64,000 nt of DNA from Rotaria macrura (GCA_900239685.1 OENT01000521.1:33489-97488); one strand, 5' to 3'; shown: positions 46,400-59,234, counted from the stretch's first letter. Numbers and translations: made by a program. The notes: generated from the sequence alone by a model not told the origin.

Positions 46400-49300
46400 T
46401 AACCGACATAAAACTCGGAACTGGCAAAAATATCCACCTGAAGCATCAACTACAAATAGCAGTTCTCAAATCATTAAAAATTGATGTAGGTCGTCATCAC
46501 ACCTCTACTTACAGAGGGGGTAAGATTAAATAAATTACAATTGAATAATATCTTAAAGCAACATCTACAGGATTTAGAATTTCTGATATACAACTTAGTC
46601 GAAGAGGTATGTTTAGAGTATAGGCTACTGACGTTAATTCGTTTAATCTTTTATTAAATGATCTTACTACAATACTAGTATCAAATGGTCATGTAACAGC
46701 TAAATGATATGTTCCTCGATCAATACAAAGAATTAAAGATATGGAAAAGGTTTCGTTCGTCAACAGAGTTGACTTGGAAGTCCAGGAAGTCCGAACATTG
46801 ATGCATTAAAATATGTAATTCTCGATATTGAAATTGTTATCTGGTTGACAACAAGGTATCGAAACAACCGAACCACGACAATTAATATAACATTTAATGA
46901 TCTTGAAAATGGAAACACATGATTCGTTCATACAGGTTTACAGGTGGAATCAATGCATTTCAAAGCTGAAGAAGCAATGCAGATCATCAAACCGGTACAA
47001 TGCTTTTTTTGCCTTAAATACAATCAGGTTGCCAAATACTGTCAAACAAACATATAATCGATGTGCTAAAAGCCATCACATAGATAAATTTTCCAGTCTT
47101 CGTGATATATTAAGATGCTGCCATTGGAAATGTCAGCATTCAGCTACATCGCCTGAATGCCCAAATTATAAGATCAAGAAAAACGAACGAAAACACGATT
47201 CAATCAATATTCATCGACAAGAAAACCAACCCTACTTACACCAACTTTCTACAGCCTCGACGGCCTTCCATCTTTACCAAATACTCAACATAGACAACTT
47301 GGTAATCTACAAAATGGAATTATTGAGAAATTAATTAATGTTCTTACATAAAAAATGGAATAAATTATCAAGGAAGCATCGATTCGAATTTTCAGCAGGC
47401 TTCGAAAAAATGATACAAAACATAGACAAGTACATATCATCATTTCAAACTGCATCAATTAAAAATACTGATGATTCGGATTCGGATGATGACAATGAAA
47501 TTAAGATAGTCAGCAACAAAAAGAACAAAAAACAACAATAGACTGACACAAATAACACCAATTAGTCAATCAACAATCCACCAACTACAATGAATGATTC
47601 ATTAAAAAAAAACAGGTAAACCAAAAGCATTAACAAAATCAACTAAAAGAATTCGATTTCCAAATAGTTCCATCGAACCAACAGCTATGGACAGTAAAGA
47701 TTTAAGAACAAAGAATAATAATGATTAATAGATGTCATATCAACATAACTTCAATTAAAAAGCATAAAGAATAGCTTCCAGCAGGATTTTCTCAATACGA
47801 CATCATTTCTATAAATGAAACTAATCTTAGAAAAGATAAGTCTTTGTTTTTTAAAGGTTACAACATTTTTAGAAACTATCGAATGGATAGAACTGGCGAG
47901 GGAGTACTGCTTGCCATTAAAGATCACATTAATTATCAAGAAATATTCAAGAAAACAATTAAAAACAATGAAATAATAGTAGTCGAAATTGCAACAAAAG
48001 CATTCACCTCAATATTAATTGCTTCCATACATGTTCCTCTAAAAGTGAAATTGCATAATAAGGTCTTCCACAACCTATATATTATGAACAATAACTGCAT
48101 CATAATGGTTAATCTCAATGCAGCATTACAGCAGAGGGGATCAAGAAAGACAAATGCAAAAGGAAGACAGTTGCAAGAACTACTCAATGAAGGTTTCCTA
48201 AATTGCATCGGCAATGACATGGTAACCTGATTACGAAGATAGAATTGACTGAATAGTAGGTAGTCAGCCACTCCTCCCATTTATTTCAAATGTTGAAAAA
48301 CATCCTCCACTTGAAACATTAAATGGACATAAACCCTTAACCTTCGAAATTTCAATCAAAGCTGAACCAAAACTAATTTCACCCAGAATATCCCAGGTCG
48401 AATACGTACGGTGGGAACCGGACGGATCTCGTGTTATTCCCACAAATTCTGGGCACCGGAGCGTATCCACGGATACGGTTCCCGTTTCTTACACGGAATC
48501 CGTCAACGGAAAACACCGTTTCCAAGCCCGGATCGCATACGGTCCAGATCCGACCGTTTCCGGACCGGATACTGGTAACGGATAAAACAATTTTCGCATC
48601 GGGACAGGACATAACCCAGATCCGACCGTTTCCGCTAAGCTCACGAAAACTCATCTGGCCGTTTTCCAAACAACGCTAAATACTCAGACTTGCTGAGCAA
48701 AGCGCTCCGTATTTCGAAGCCAGCTTTTACTTCTTTTTTAAAAAGCCTGCAACAACAATAACAGAAGATACTCTGGGAACAAAAAGCATTCAAGTAAAAC
48801 ATTATACATTTCTCTCTAAAATTGTTTTTGTCGAAAAAATGGGAATTTTAAGTACGAAGACCTAAAAATCAGATTTTTAGACTTTTGCAAACCGAAAACG
48901 CTATGTGTAAGAACAGCACAGAGGTTAATCACCAGCGTTTTGAGACTTTCCTGAGTCTCCAATCAAGGTAAGTGACGCTTCTAAAGTCTCTAAATGATCT
49001 ATCAGTTCTAATTTTTATCAAAGAAATTTGGAATTCACATTAATGCACTGAAAAGAATAACACTGTAAGTAACACATCTAAAATTTTCACGTGAACCCAT
49101 GAAAGTATGGTAAACTATCCATTTCATCAACATTGTCCTTAAAATGAAAGATTTAGAAAAAGAACCCAAAAAGACCTTTAAAGGTCCTTTTTTGTAAATT
49201 GCTGATTTGAGTATCTAGGAACGATGTAAATGAGAATTTAATATTTGATATGATTTTTTTGCTAGCGGAGGCTTGATTTCCGAAGCAGAAATAATCTGGT

Positions 49301-50430
49301 TGGAAGACGGTCGATTCCGACTGTTTTCCGTTGCTTCTTTATAGCAGTATTTTAGTTTCCGGTTGGATCCTGGCGGAACTTGCCATAGTTCCGGTAGGTT
49401 CCCGGCTGATCCGAAGTATTTCCTTGAAATTTCCGGTTTTCGGAAGTCGCCAGAATATCCAGGTTCCGGGTACGGATAATTCCGGCCGGAATACTGCTTC
49501 CATGTTGTGGTGGTTTTTCCGGCCGGAAATACACTGGAACTGACAGGAAGAAGCCGGAAAATATCCTGTTTCTTGTGGGTTACGGCCGGATCCGGGCTCC
49601 GGAACGAACGACCTGGGATCATCTAATTTTCAAGCCACGAATTGGAAGAAATTTAAAAAGAAAGTAGATCAACATCTTAGGTTATGGGAGAACAGTCGTT
49701 TTCTTATCCTAACATTAGATATAGAAGAATTCACATCATTTATTACTAATTGTATTATTTTACCAGCAAAATATTCTATTCCAACAACTAGACAAGCCAA
49801 GTCAAGTTATGTATCAATGTGATGCAACAAAACATCTTATCAAATTAAAACATCGAGCATATCAAAGGCGGAAAAAGAATGAAGACGATATAGAAAAGAA
49901 GTTTTACTACAACAACAAGGTTCTATTAAAACAATCACTGAGAAACCACAGAAGATGCACCTTCAATAAATTAATGTCGCCGCTATGTCAAAAGAAAATG
50001 CTTTCAGCATCAGTTTGGTTTACAGTCCGGAAATTTTATAACAAGTGAGTAAAAAAGAACTTGTCCAAAAATCATGAAATATAATAATACAACAGCAACA
50101 TCGAACAGGGAGAAAGGAGATCTATTTGCTGATTATTTTCAAAACGAAATATATGTCAAATTACCGGAAACATTACCTTTTTATAAACAAGTAACAAAAC
50201 AAACACTTACTATTAAGGGCACAATTAACAACATATCTAGCAGAAAAAGTTGGAGTGATATAACAACAAAGAAGCTGAATCGAGCATCAACAGCTTAAAA
50301 TTAGCCTCACTGGTCAGGATAATTTTCATACTAGTTGTTTAAAAAATCTCACAAAATGACTTGTGCAACATATAAAAAATCTGTTCAACTCGATGTTGAA
50401 AGGACGGAGGTCGTTAAGTGATGAAATCAG
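46400..50430 (+). pseudogene. Dead non-LTR retrotransposon (gag-like ORF1, APE endonuclease, pre-RT), interrupted
   Basis: In frames with many stops and shifts: a gag-like part near 46950-47180 with CCHC-type knuckles (VQCFFCLKYN…AKYC and CQHSATSPECP), an acidic/basic linker, then an APE-like endonuclease from about 47790 (SINETNLRKDKSLFFKGY, RTGEGVLLAIKD, IASIHVPL, DRIDWIVG, LNGHKPLTFEI). The frame is cut at 48391 by an inserted element and resumes at about 49620 (NFQATNWKKFKKKVDQHLRL, FNKLMSPLCQKKM, SSRKSWSDITTKK). The start of an RT-like region (CLKNLTK…LVQHIKNLFNSML) is seen near 50330-50395, then similarity ends at a TG/CA element. Strand and order are clear; the clade is not. Confidence 0.8.
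48392..49617. mobile_element. CCCAGG-family inverted-repeat element (1,226 bp) inside the retrotransposon
   Basis: Begins CCCAGGTCGAATACGTACGG and ends GAACGAACGACCTGGG, flanked by AT on both sides. Left arm (to about 48670) is rich in CCGTTTCC, GGATACGG and CGGATC words, right arm (49290-49617) in TTCCGGCCGGAA and CCGGTTGG words; the interior is AT-rich. No transposase. Termini match the element at 14210-15293. Confidence 0.8.
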
Positions 50431-50435
50431 ACCCT

Positions 50436-50527
50436 TGAAGATGTGGGTGTGGCTGAAACCAATGAGTACTGTTATCCCCATTCTGTTCACTCACACCAAC
50501 GCCGACACACAGCTACAGCCACACCCT
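50436..50527. repeat. TG/CA-family element
   Basis: GATGTGGGTGTGGCTG at the left is inverted as CAGCCACACCCTC at the right end; the right half is CA-rich. It marks where the retrotransposon relic ends. Confidence 0.65.
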
Positions 50528-50529
50528 CT

Positions 50530-51728
50530 GATTTCCTGTTGAGCTGAAATAAATATTGGTTCTTTTATCGTTCACTTTTATCAACCGGCTCGATTCAATC
50601 AAATCAAACCAATGAGGTTCGTTTATGTTCAAGTTGAGAAAATACTCTGCACTTCTTTCTACTATATTCATTGATTATTAATAGAAGTCCTACTCCCCAT
50701 GAATACCATCAGAAAATTTCAGAGCAAGACTTGAAAAAAGAATGATGAATCTATTTGCGATTGAATATCTGACAATATATTTGATAAGTAACTGAGCAAA
50801 GAAAAACTGAATTTATAAGATGAAGTTATGACATTAAAGATAAAAATAAGACGAGACAGAAAATCTAATAAGAATGTTTCTCATTATTTTGCAAAGATGA
50901 ATATAACCACAGTGTTCCTATTTTCACGTTGGTACGCAGTTGCTAGGTTATGTGTAATCAGATTTGGATCCATTCCTAACTTGATTCAGTACGTGCGGTC
51001 GCCATCATCAGCACCAGTATACACACCAAACAACCATCTATGTGCATCAAATATGCAACCGATACTACGACCATGTAACGAGGGCCCATCATGAACGAAC
51101 TATATGTCGTTGTTTTCTATGCATTTTCCTAGTGACACAGTTTGATGGTTGGGATGCATGACAGAATTCAAATTTTCTTGTGTATATAATTAATAATCAG
51201 GACATTGTTCATAAAATTCCACATCTTTTATTGTTTGTATGGTTGAGTAATACGCCAGCAAATATAGTGATGAATTGGGTTCCCTAGTGAATATAGTGAA
51301 TTCAAAATACCCGTATAATGAAGCGGTTTTCATTAGAGTATCCAAAAAGGTTCCCTGCTATCAGTATATCACAGGAACCAAAAAAGCACTCTGTTGCCAA
51401 TTTTCTCAGCACCCAATACTGATCAGAGACCTACTCAGGTCTTTATTCAGTCTCTATTACATTTCATGAAAACGTTTTGAATAAGATAGTCAATTGAATA
51501 CCCAGGAGCATCCTGCAGTCAGGAGAACAATACCCAAAACGCACCTTAATTTGCTTAAGTAGCCAAAGTTTCCTGTGATATACTGGTAAAAGAGTACCCT
51601 TATAGTTACCTTGGAATCATTACATATACTAGGGTTCAAGTTCGGCTTTATCCAATAATCTTGATGGACAAAAGTCCTTTCTATTTCCTGACATCAATGT
51701 GTCTGTTACTTGTTCAAGTCTGCGAATG
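50530..51728. other. Intergenic, no supported gene
   Basis: An 88-codon plus-strand ORF (50828-51094) has no recognisable feature. Nothing else stands out. Confidence 0.35.
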
Positions 51729-52503
51729 CTAAATAGTTGCAACATCATTACTATCATTCAAGAACATCTTCGGTTGGAATCCAATTTCAGTAACACCACG
51801 AATGACCATTTCAGCTTCGAATACATTTATATTATTTATGTTGAATAAGTGATCAGATGGATATGGTAGCGGCTGACATTTAATACGTTTATATGACAAT
51901 AGTACATTTTCTTCTTCTATTAATATGTCAAAAATATGAATTAATTTTATGATTGTTAAATCAACACTCAAATTAGAGTTTACTATTAGCTGCGATAGAC
52001 AATTAGATGAATAGGTAAATGCAATATTTTCTCTCAATTGATTTGTTCGATAATCAATAAATGCACATTCATACGGTGTCTTGTGTTCAGCTAGAATTAC
52101 CCAATTATATTTGAAGAGGCGTCGTTGAACTTCATGTTCTTCTTCTGACCATGCTTTATTACTAGTATTCTACGATCAAAATTTAACAAAAACTTAAACA
52201 CGAGAAATATCTATCAGATAACAAAAAATCACCACTAAACGGGGAGTTTTCTCATGATCAAAAGAGACATTGCATTGATTTAGTCAGTGACCTCAACACC
52301 TAATCTTATCGATGACAACACGTGGCTATTTTCTTCCATATCTGACTGATTCTGATTCAAGATCAACAAGACAAACATAAGCGCTTTTATTTCCATATTT
52401 TACATAATTCTCGTAGTATACAGTGGACTTTAGTTTTATCATTGGAAATATGACTTACTAATTCTTCTTTGGTATGTTCGACTGACTTTGCCGACGATGA
52501 CAT
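51729..52503 (-). CDS. Three-exon gene, 182-residue protein of unknown function
   Basis: Exon 1 52503-52459 (MSSSAKSVEHTKEEL, donor GTAAGT), exon 2 52409-52347 (NYVKYGNKSAYVCLVDLESES, donor GTCAGA, weak), exon 3 52169-51729 (from NTSNKAWSEEEHEVQRRLF to DSNDVATI, stop). Introns of 49 and 177 bp keep phase 0 throughout. The 146-residue last exon has the mixed charged/hydrophobic pattern of a soluble globular protein; no signal peptide, TM or known motif. The second intron's donor is the weakest point. Confidence 0.55.
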
Positions 52504-53400
52504 TATATCAATTTTTTATCAGTTATCTAAAACGGAAAAAAAACCGTTTCTAGAGTATTTTCTTCAGATTAATGATACTTGTATGACGAAATTCTTTGGC
52601 CTTCTTATTCTGAGATTTGTTCTGCCAATTCGATGAACTAGTATGATAAGTTTCATCTACTTGAAGACAAACTAGACAAAAATTTTGTCACGAGACAACA
52701 GACAGAGCATAGATATTATATTGCCAATCAGATTAATTGATCGTTTGGAAAAATTTTTCATTCTATTCGATAGATAAACAAGTATTTCTTTATTGGAAAT
52801 GCACTTCTTTGGAAAAGCCATGAAGGTTTTTACATATTGAATACTGTCAAATTGATCAATAAATGACCTCTATTTTTTCATGAATGATTCATTCGAATAA
52901 AAAATAAACAATGCCGCTCACAAATCAATTCGCCGTTTTGGAATCGAACGTTTTTCTAATTAATTATTTATTTCTTAATCATTAACTTTCTAAAATCAAC
53001 AATAGAATATTAATCAATCGAAGAAAATCTTCCTCTGTGGATCACGATGATAATTGTACAATTCATTGAAGTCATGCAATATTTCTTTACCTTGTTCTTT
53101 GAAACCTAATTCAACTTAATCTTACAGAATTTTCTCATCTGTACGATTAGAATAATGATATAAACAAAAACTACATTGACTTTGTTGGTGAGAATGCTCA
53201 CGAAGATTTGTCAACCATAATGAAGAATAAAGTTTATCCGCTAATGCACTTTTATTAGATGAACAGTTATCTAAATTATCAATGTCATTTAGGATTTGGT
53301 GAAGAGTAACAACTAAATTCACTATAGAATTGATCATGAACTTTTTCCATATTTGAAATCTGTTTAAATTTCAAATATGGATGATCACAATCGAGTCTTT
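52504..53400. other. Mostly noncoding; possible minus-strand exon 53122-53337
   Basis: The 71-codon minus-strand frame (…DNLDNCSSNKSALADKLYSS … QCSFCLYHYSN…) looks protein-like but has no supported partner exons. A perfect 13-bp-arm hairpin CCATATTTGAAAT/ATTTCAAATATGG lies at 53347-53380. Confidence 0.3.
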
Positions 53401-53408
53401 CAACGCCA

Positions 53409-53744
53409 CCCAGGAGAATCATTCCGACCATTGGATCCGATCGGATCCGACAGGCATCCGATCATGTTTCTATCGGAGTTTCTCTTATCCGACGAAATCC
53501 TATCGGATTCCTGATTCGGATCCCTAGTGTTGGATTTTATCGAATCCTACTATCGGAATCCGATTGGATTTCATCGTGTGATCAGACAGGCCTCTACTGT
53601 TGGGTTTAAATGCTAATTCGTACTCAAATAAGAAAATAGGTTTCTTCCGTCGGATCCGTTACTGTTTCCACAACCCGGATTCCCATAAGATTTCATCGGA
53701 TCGTAGGATCCGATCGGATTCTGTATGGGATTCATTCACCTGGG
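53409..53744. mobile_element. Short CCCAGG-family element (336 bp)
   Basis: Begins CCCAGGAGAATCATTCC and ends GGGATTCATTCACCTGGG, flanked by CA on both sides. It is packed with GGATCCGATCGG / CCGATCGGATCC and ATCGGATT words on both strands, i.e. two arms with almost no interior. Confidence 0.75.
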
Positions 53745-54231
53745 CAAATATAAATCTTTTCATTTAATTGAAGATCAATCAAATGTACTTTCGAAAGATC
53801 TGATTATCTTCTATAAAACTTAGTTTCGTTCGGATTTGTTTATTAATAAATATTTTAAAAGCAACTTTTAAATTCATCACCACATCCACCTACTACTGCT
53901 AAAGCAAAAGCATAAAAGACATTTTTCACTAGAATGTCTACGGCCAGCAATCTTTATCTATTCATCAAAAAACTTACCAGATTTTATTGCTTCTCATGTC
54001 ATGAAAATCAGCGATTAAGCGCGATTTAACGACGATGGTTCTCTATAAAAATCGTGATTAATCGTCAAAAGTGACTCGATTTCGATGAGATAGGTTTTCT
54101 TTCCGTTGAAATTTGATGCTAAGAATAATTAAGAGTGCAAATAGCAACCTGTCTAATTTTCACTAAAAACTCATTGAATTTAATTGAACTTTCTTTTCTT
54201 TAATTTGAAATCTTCTAGGAACTAATCAGAT

Positions 54232-54381
54232 ATGTCAAAGAAAGTAACAAGAGAAAAATACTTATTGATGAAACGTTATTTCCATCATTACGAAGAAGAA
54301 TTTGAAAAAACCAATCGATGCTCGACTGAATGTTTCTTCTTTCTGGTCGAAAACGAACCAAATTCTATCGTCTATTGTTGA
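54232..54381 (+). CDS. Hypothetical 49-residue ORF
   Basis: MSKKVTREKYLLMKRYFHHY… then EEEFEKTNRCS and a Cys/Phe-rich end. Preceded by a TCTTCTAG acceptor-like site, so it might be an internal exon. No family recognised. Confidence 0.25.
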   Translation: MSKKVTREKYLLMKRYFHHYEEEFEKTNRCSTECFFFLVENEPNSIVYC

Positions 54382-54924
54382 AAATTGCCAATTACAATAA
54401 AGAGAATGAAAGGATGATGATCATTAAAGATGTATCCTTATAATTAATCACAACTCAATCATTCAATTAGAGTTTTTATCAATAAGACTTGTGTTCAACT
54501 GAATAGACAAAAACAAACTTCGATCATTGGTGAAGCTTTTCAGCGATTTCACTTTGGTTTATTAAATTTTTCCAATCAATTCAATTGATCAATCGGTAAG
54601 TGGCGACATCTCTTTCTGATTTTCGTGAAAAAATTTCTGCTTGAGATAAGCCACATCAAATATTTCATTCATTGACGAAATGAATACCATTAGCATTTTG
54701 TTGTCATTGTATCCCATGAAACAATTTTTTCGTAAAAGGACGTTAGATATCGACATTCAACTTGTCTAGATATTCTATAGTTTTCAGGAGACCGAGAACG
54801 AGAAAAAGAAATTCTATTTAACATAATTCTTACATAGAGTAAATAAGAGCTATTTTCAATACTAATCAGCAATATAATTCATTGTGTAAAAGGTAGTTAA
54901 CTATATTGTGATATGACTTAGCAT

Positions 54925-55340
54925 ATGGGTGTGCGTGTGGATGAGGGTGTATATATGTGGTATCAGCATTGGGAATGGTGTGCCTAGGGTATGCCTGTTG
55001 TGTTTCAGTTTGGGTGTGCCTGGCATTACTATGGGTTGGGGAGGGGACCTGTTTGGTGCGAGTGCAAGCGTGGGTGTGATTGTGCGTTTCATTGTGGTTT
55101 GGCGTGCTTGTAGAAGTGTGGGTATTCAGCATGAGTGAGGGTGTGGAGTGAGGCTGAATGAAATTGTATGTGTGGGTTTGGGTACGTGTATCTATGGATG
55201 ACATCAAAATCCACGTGCAAAGCATAATAATAAGATGCAATTCCCACGTACCTAACCAGACACACACTGATACTGGTACCCAAATCATCATTGACACCCA
55301 ACCGACATACACACCCCACATCCACGCCATCAACGACCAA
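54925..55340. repeat. TG/CA-family element, long form (copy 2)
   Basis: TG-rich left half (GTGTGGATGAGGGTGTATAT…) and CA-rich right half ending CACCCCACATCCACGCC, inverted relative to each other. It aligns with 24361-24880 through GATGACATCAAAATCCACG, CACGTACCTAACCAGACACA and GATACTGGTACCC. The open frames on both strands here (one of 221 codons on minus) reflect the biased composition. Confidence 0.7.
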
Positions 55341-55690
55341 CTCACGTTCACCAGCATGCTGTCAAACGCATATTCCGATACTGGCATTGCACCCAATTCG
55401 ACACGTGGCGCAATATCAGCATTGACATGGAAACCTACAGACACGCCGACGTTCACATCTCCCAGAGAAGTTGACATCGAGTCCGGCAACAGCACTGGGC
55501 ACCAAAGCGACACCGTGCCCTTATTGAACATTCGACTACTCTATGAACCGCACGCTCACCCAGCTATCTGCTTGCTTGAAAAAGACTTTTATTACAGAAT
55601 AAAAGAAAATTAATAGTTGGAGGATTAGGGAGAAAAATCGTCATTGAAAAATAATAATAAAGAGTATGCTGATTGGTTTCACACAAGTTC

Positions 55691-55957
55691 TTAACATTCA
55701 CCTGTATCACGAAAACAATGTCGACAGAAGCTAGATTCATCTTCTGTAATTATTCGTGCATTCCCAATTCCAATTAATTCTCCATGCTTTGTGCTATAAA
55801 TAGCATTGTCCGCACAACATTTTCCATTTTCGAACCAGTAACATGATTCAGAATGATCATATTCACGAATATAACCCGTACAACATTGACCATTACTTCT
55901 GCCATTTATAGTCGCAAAGAGTAAAATAGCAAATATAAAGCTGAAATGAGCGAGCAT
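55691..55957 (-). CDS. Secreted cysteine-rich peptide, 88 residues
   Basis: Signal peptide about residues 1-19 (HFSFIFAILLFATING). The mature part carries eight cysteines in the order CC-C-CC-C-C-C (QCCTGY … SCYWFENGKCCADN … SFCRHCFRDTGEC), consistent with four disulfides. No family recognised and no activity inferred. Single exon with a TATA box 63 bp upstream. Not alignable with the peptide at 15932-16327 beyond being small, secreted and Cys-rich. Confidence 0.7.
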   Translation of the reverse strand: MLAHFSFIFAILLFATINGRSNGQCCTGYIREYDHSESCYWFENGKCCADNAIYSTKHGELIGIGNARIITEDESSFCRHCFRDTGEC

Positions 55958-56019
55958 TGCCTTTTACTTTTTGAAAAAAAAATAAAGCTACTTACTGCTT
56001 TTTTTTCTAGGAAAGTCGT

Positions 56020-56027
56020 CCTTTATA
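56020..56027 (-). promoter_or_regulatory. TATA box (TATAAAGG) of the 55957 secreted peptide gene
   Basis: On the minus strand TATAAAGG lies 63 bp before the ATG at 55957. Confidence 0.55.
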
Positions 56028-56029
56028 TG

Positions 56030-56830
56030 TATCCCATTATATACTTAAGGATTTATTTCGTGGAGGAAAAAGAAAAAGAGCTAGAGAGACGTACTTTCGA
56101 AGAAACGCAATTGATATTNTAAAGTTCTTTTAATAGCAATTAGGATCAAATAAGTTGGAGGTACTGATATACTTACATGTTCTAGTCGACCAACCGCATA
56201 CTTATCAGACAGTCGGAATAGGCAATTTTTGTGTGAATTAATACTTAATTGCTAAGCTTTCAAGTCCAGTATTATTCATGTGTTAATTTTTTGATAACGA
56301 TGAAAACACGCGACAAGTTCCTGGAGATCAGGAATCAAGCCTGTAGTACCGATAACTTCAGAATCGTATATGATATCGTTCCAATTTTTTTATCAGAATG
56401 TTCAGGAAGAAAAGACCTCTCTGTTGATATATCATTCACTTGAGGTCAGTGTAAAAAGTACCATTGGGCCAAAATGGCTTACTATCCGCCCCAGTCCTTT
56501 CATGCGTTTTATGTCTGTGTTATCATGTGAAATACAATGCTCTTTATGTTTCTGAAGTAAAAACTATGGCCTATTTTTAAAACTTTTTAATTGATGGGTA
56601 TATTTCAAGCGGCAATTTAAGAAGTTGAAGCGAATGAATAAAAGAACATACCTGAAGGTTTTCTTCAAAATCATCTTGGATATATCTAATTCGAAAAGAT
56701 AAGATTTTCATTTTTTCCTTCAAAAGTCTTTTTCTATCTATGTATTCATGCTGCCTATTTTCTAGTATACACATCACGTTATTATACACATCTCAGCAAC
56801 TTATAGAGGTTTTTAAAAAAATATATCGTA
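56030..56830. other. Intergenic, nothing recognised
   Basis: Short ORFs only; one ambiguous base at 56119. Confidence 0.4.
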
Positions 56831-56838
56831 ATTAAGTA

Positions 56839-56961
56839 GTACAGCAAAAGTCGAAGTATAATTGACATATTGGCGTACTCCATTACAGTCTAACAAATTT
56901 TTTAACTATCCAATAGTAGGAACACTTGATCATAACAACTATATCACGACTTTTGCTGTAC
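56839..56961. mobile_element. 123-bp TA-flanked MITE
   Basis: GTACAGCAAAAGTCG at 56839-56853 is exactly inverted at 56947-56961, and each end abuts TA (56837-56838, 56962-56963). Weaker pairing extends the arms to about 26 bp. The size and TA duplication fit a Tc1/mariner-type miniature element. Confidence 0.8.
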
Positions 56962-56999
56962 TAATGACGATATACAGCTCTTAAAAGCTCTGTAATTCC

Positions 57000-59230
57000 T
57001 AACAAATAAGCCAATGACAAATATGCAATAAAGTTATGTTAATGAGATAATAGAAGTAATACGGATACACAAATTGAAAAGGCTTTTGCAGGAGGAAAGG
57101 TTCGCTTTTTCATAGAAAACATATCGAAAGGATGTGTTATCCAACGACTTGTTCACCATATTGGTGAAAAAGAGCACGTTCTAATGACTATATCTAACTG
57201 ATACAATAATTTGCTGAAACAGACATTTTATTTTCGTAGGTAATCTACACTTGTACGTGTCACAAGGAACGGCTGTTATGAAACCGTAGTTTAATATATC
57301 ACTATTCATATAATGATAAATTGTGCGTTAAGAGTTCACAAACCTTCAAAGATCGACTGAATGTTTTATAGTTTAGATTCGACCCTGTGAAGTAGAAATA
57401 ATGAAAATTTTCAGAATCTTGAACGAACTATTTTCAAAATTCGTACTAGTTTAAAATATGCCATAATACGTGATCGAATGATTTGTGTAGACTTGCTGGC
57501 TGCTGGATATTTATTGGCGGGTACTTTCTTCGTATTGGGTCACATGCATATCTTTGTTCCTTACAGCAAATTCCAATATAATAATATGAATGCAGAATAG
57601 TATTGTCCGAAGCAATTTATTCCAAGCTGCCTTTTTCATACTTAATTGTTTACAGTCGGTTTATGACTATATTATTTGCCATCGCATCGTTTACTAACTT
57701 CTGCTGCGTTACTTTCGTAGAGAAGAAATGAAAAGTCACAATGTTTAGCATTTTCCTCAGCTTTTTATTATTTCGTAACGATGTAACCTGCTTTTTTGAA
57801 GCAAACATGGAAAAGTGACTTACACGTTCTTTATGAGAATCAGATAAGAAAATCAGTTCAATTTTGCTGAGAATCTTTAAGAGACGTTCCATGAAAGCAC
57901 CAAGGAACCGGAATATAGTCGAAATTTTAATTTTTAATTTTTGTGAGCGTATTTAAAAGGGCAATGTGTAAAACTACTGGAACCTAAATTATCAGCTCAT
58001 TGTCATTGGGTCTTTTTTACTAAACTTAGCTTTGATCGACTTCTAGCACCATCTATCTATCGTGCAATAAAAAAAATGGTGAATCATTTCGTTAATGCTT
58101 ATGAAGATTTTGCTACTAGAAGTGAGGAGATTTTTCTATGCAATACGTTTGGTTTGGATGTGTGGCAGAGTATCAAATGGGATGGAACAATCCCATGGAA
58201 AAAAATTACGTTATCCCATCCCATCTCAATCGGAGCTCTGACTTAGAGTATCATACATTCTATCAGAGAAAATCCATAGGAATTTCTTTTGACATTTTTT
58301 CTACAATTTTGACTGCGCATATTCTGAAATAAAAGTCAACGTTTCCTCATTTTCAGAAGCAGAGATATTTGCAAAAACAAATGTGTCTTAAATATAGAAC
58401 ACTGTGGAACATAGCACTATCATGTGACCTATTTATTTCGTATATTGGAGAAACCATTAAAAGAAGTCAACAAGGATTTTTTTCATGGCGTTTCAGCGGA
58501 GTTTTTCGTGGTGTATCATTTAAAGAAAGAATCTATATCATACGGTTGATTTCTGCTGAGATACTTTCAAAATGACTCAACCCGTGTATAATTCTTCGTC
58601 CAGATTGAATACAGCTATTACAATTAATGAAAAATGAAAATAACGCTACAACTCTTGATGATATAGATTGTTAACTAAAACGATGAATTTGTATTATATA
58701 ACAGTAAAATAAACAAAAATATATAAAGACTGCTATTTCGTTAAATTTTAGTTTGATATTTGATCATGCGGATTCTCAGTTAGAATAATTCTAAAAGGCT
58801 AGATTTCACACTCGACGATATATATTGCGAAATATGATCAATCCTTTCATGTTTTCCTCCAGAGTCGACAAGTGAATGTAATGAAAACAATAAAACAGTT
58901 TCATCGGATTTCAACCGAACCGTTCCTATCTCTAAGGAGAAAATACCAACGCCTAAAAGATTTACAGTATGATAAAATTTATCTTGACCTGTATTTATTG
59001 AGTGTAGCTTATTTTAAAAGTTGATTATATTATATCCTATTGGAAGTTCGAAAANTAGTAAGACTTCAGTATAGTTCATTTTATGAAAGCATTGAGATGT
59101 AATCTATTTCATTCATTCTAATTTAAGTTCAGTGTGAAACTGTTGATATTTTGGGTGAGGATGTGAATATCATGGGAAACGACAAACACATCACAATTAA
59201 GAATTTAGTTGACTTCCATTTATCTACAAA
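57000..59230. other. Mostly noncoding; possible orphan exon 57989-58246 (+)
   Basis: After an acceptor-like TATCAG, a plus-strand frame runs about 85 codons (HCHWVFFTKLSFDRLLAP … NAYEDFATRSEEIFLC … GLDVWQSIKWDGTIPW) to TAG, with no ATG at its start. Protein-like but unrecognised. A minus-strand 80-codon ORF (57650-57892) is weaker. No repeats seen. Confidence 0.25.
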
Positions 59231-59234
59231 TATC

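Noticed and set aside
54866-55531. 221-codon minus-strand ORF
   Set aside because: Covers the TG/CA element copy 2; the Thr/His/Pro-rich translation mirrors CA-rich DNA and the homologous copy does not keep the frame.
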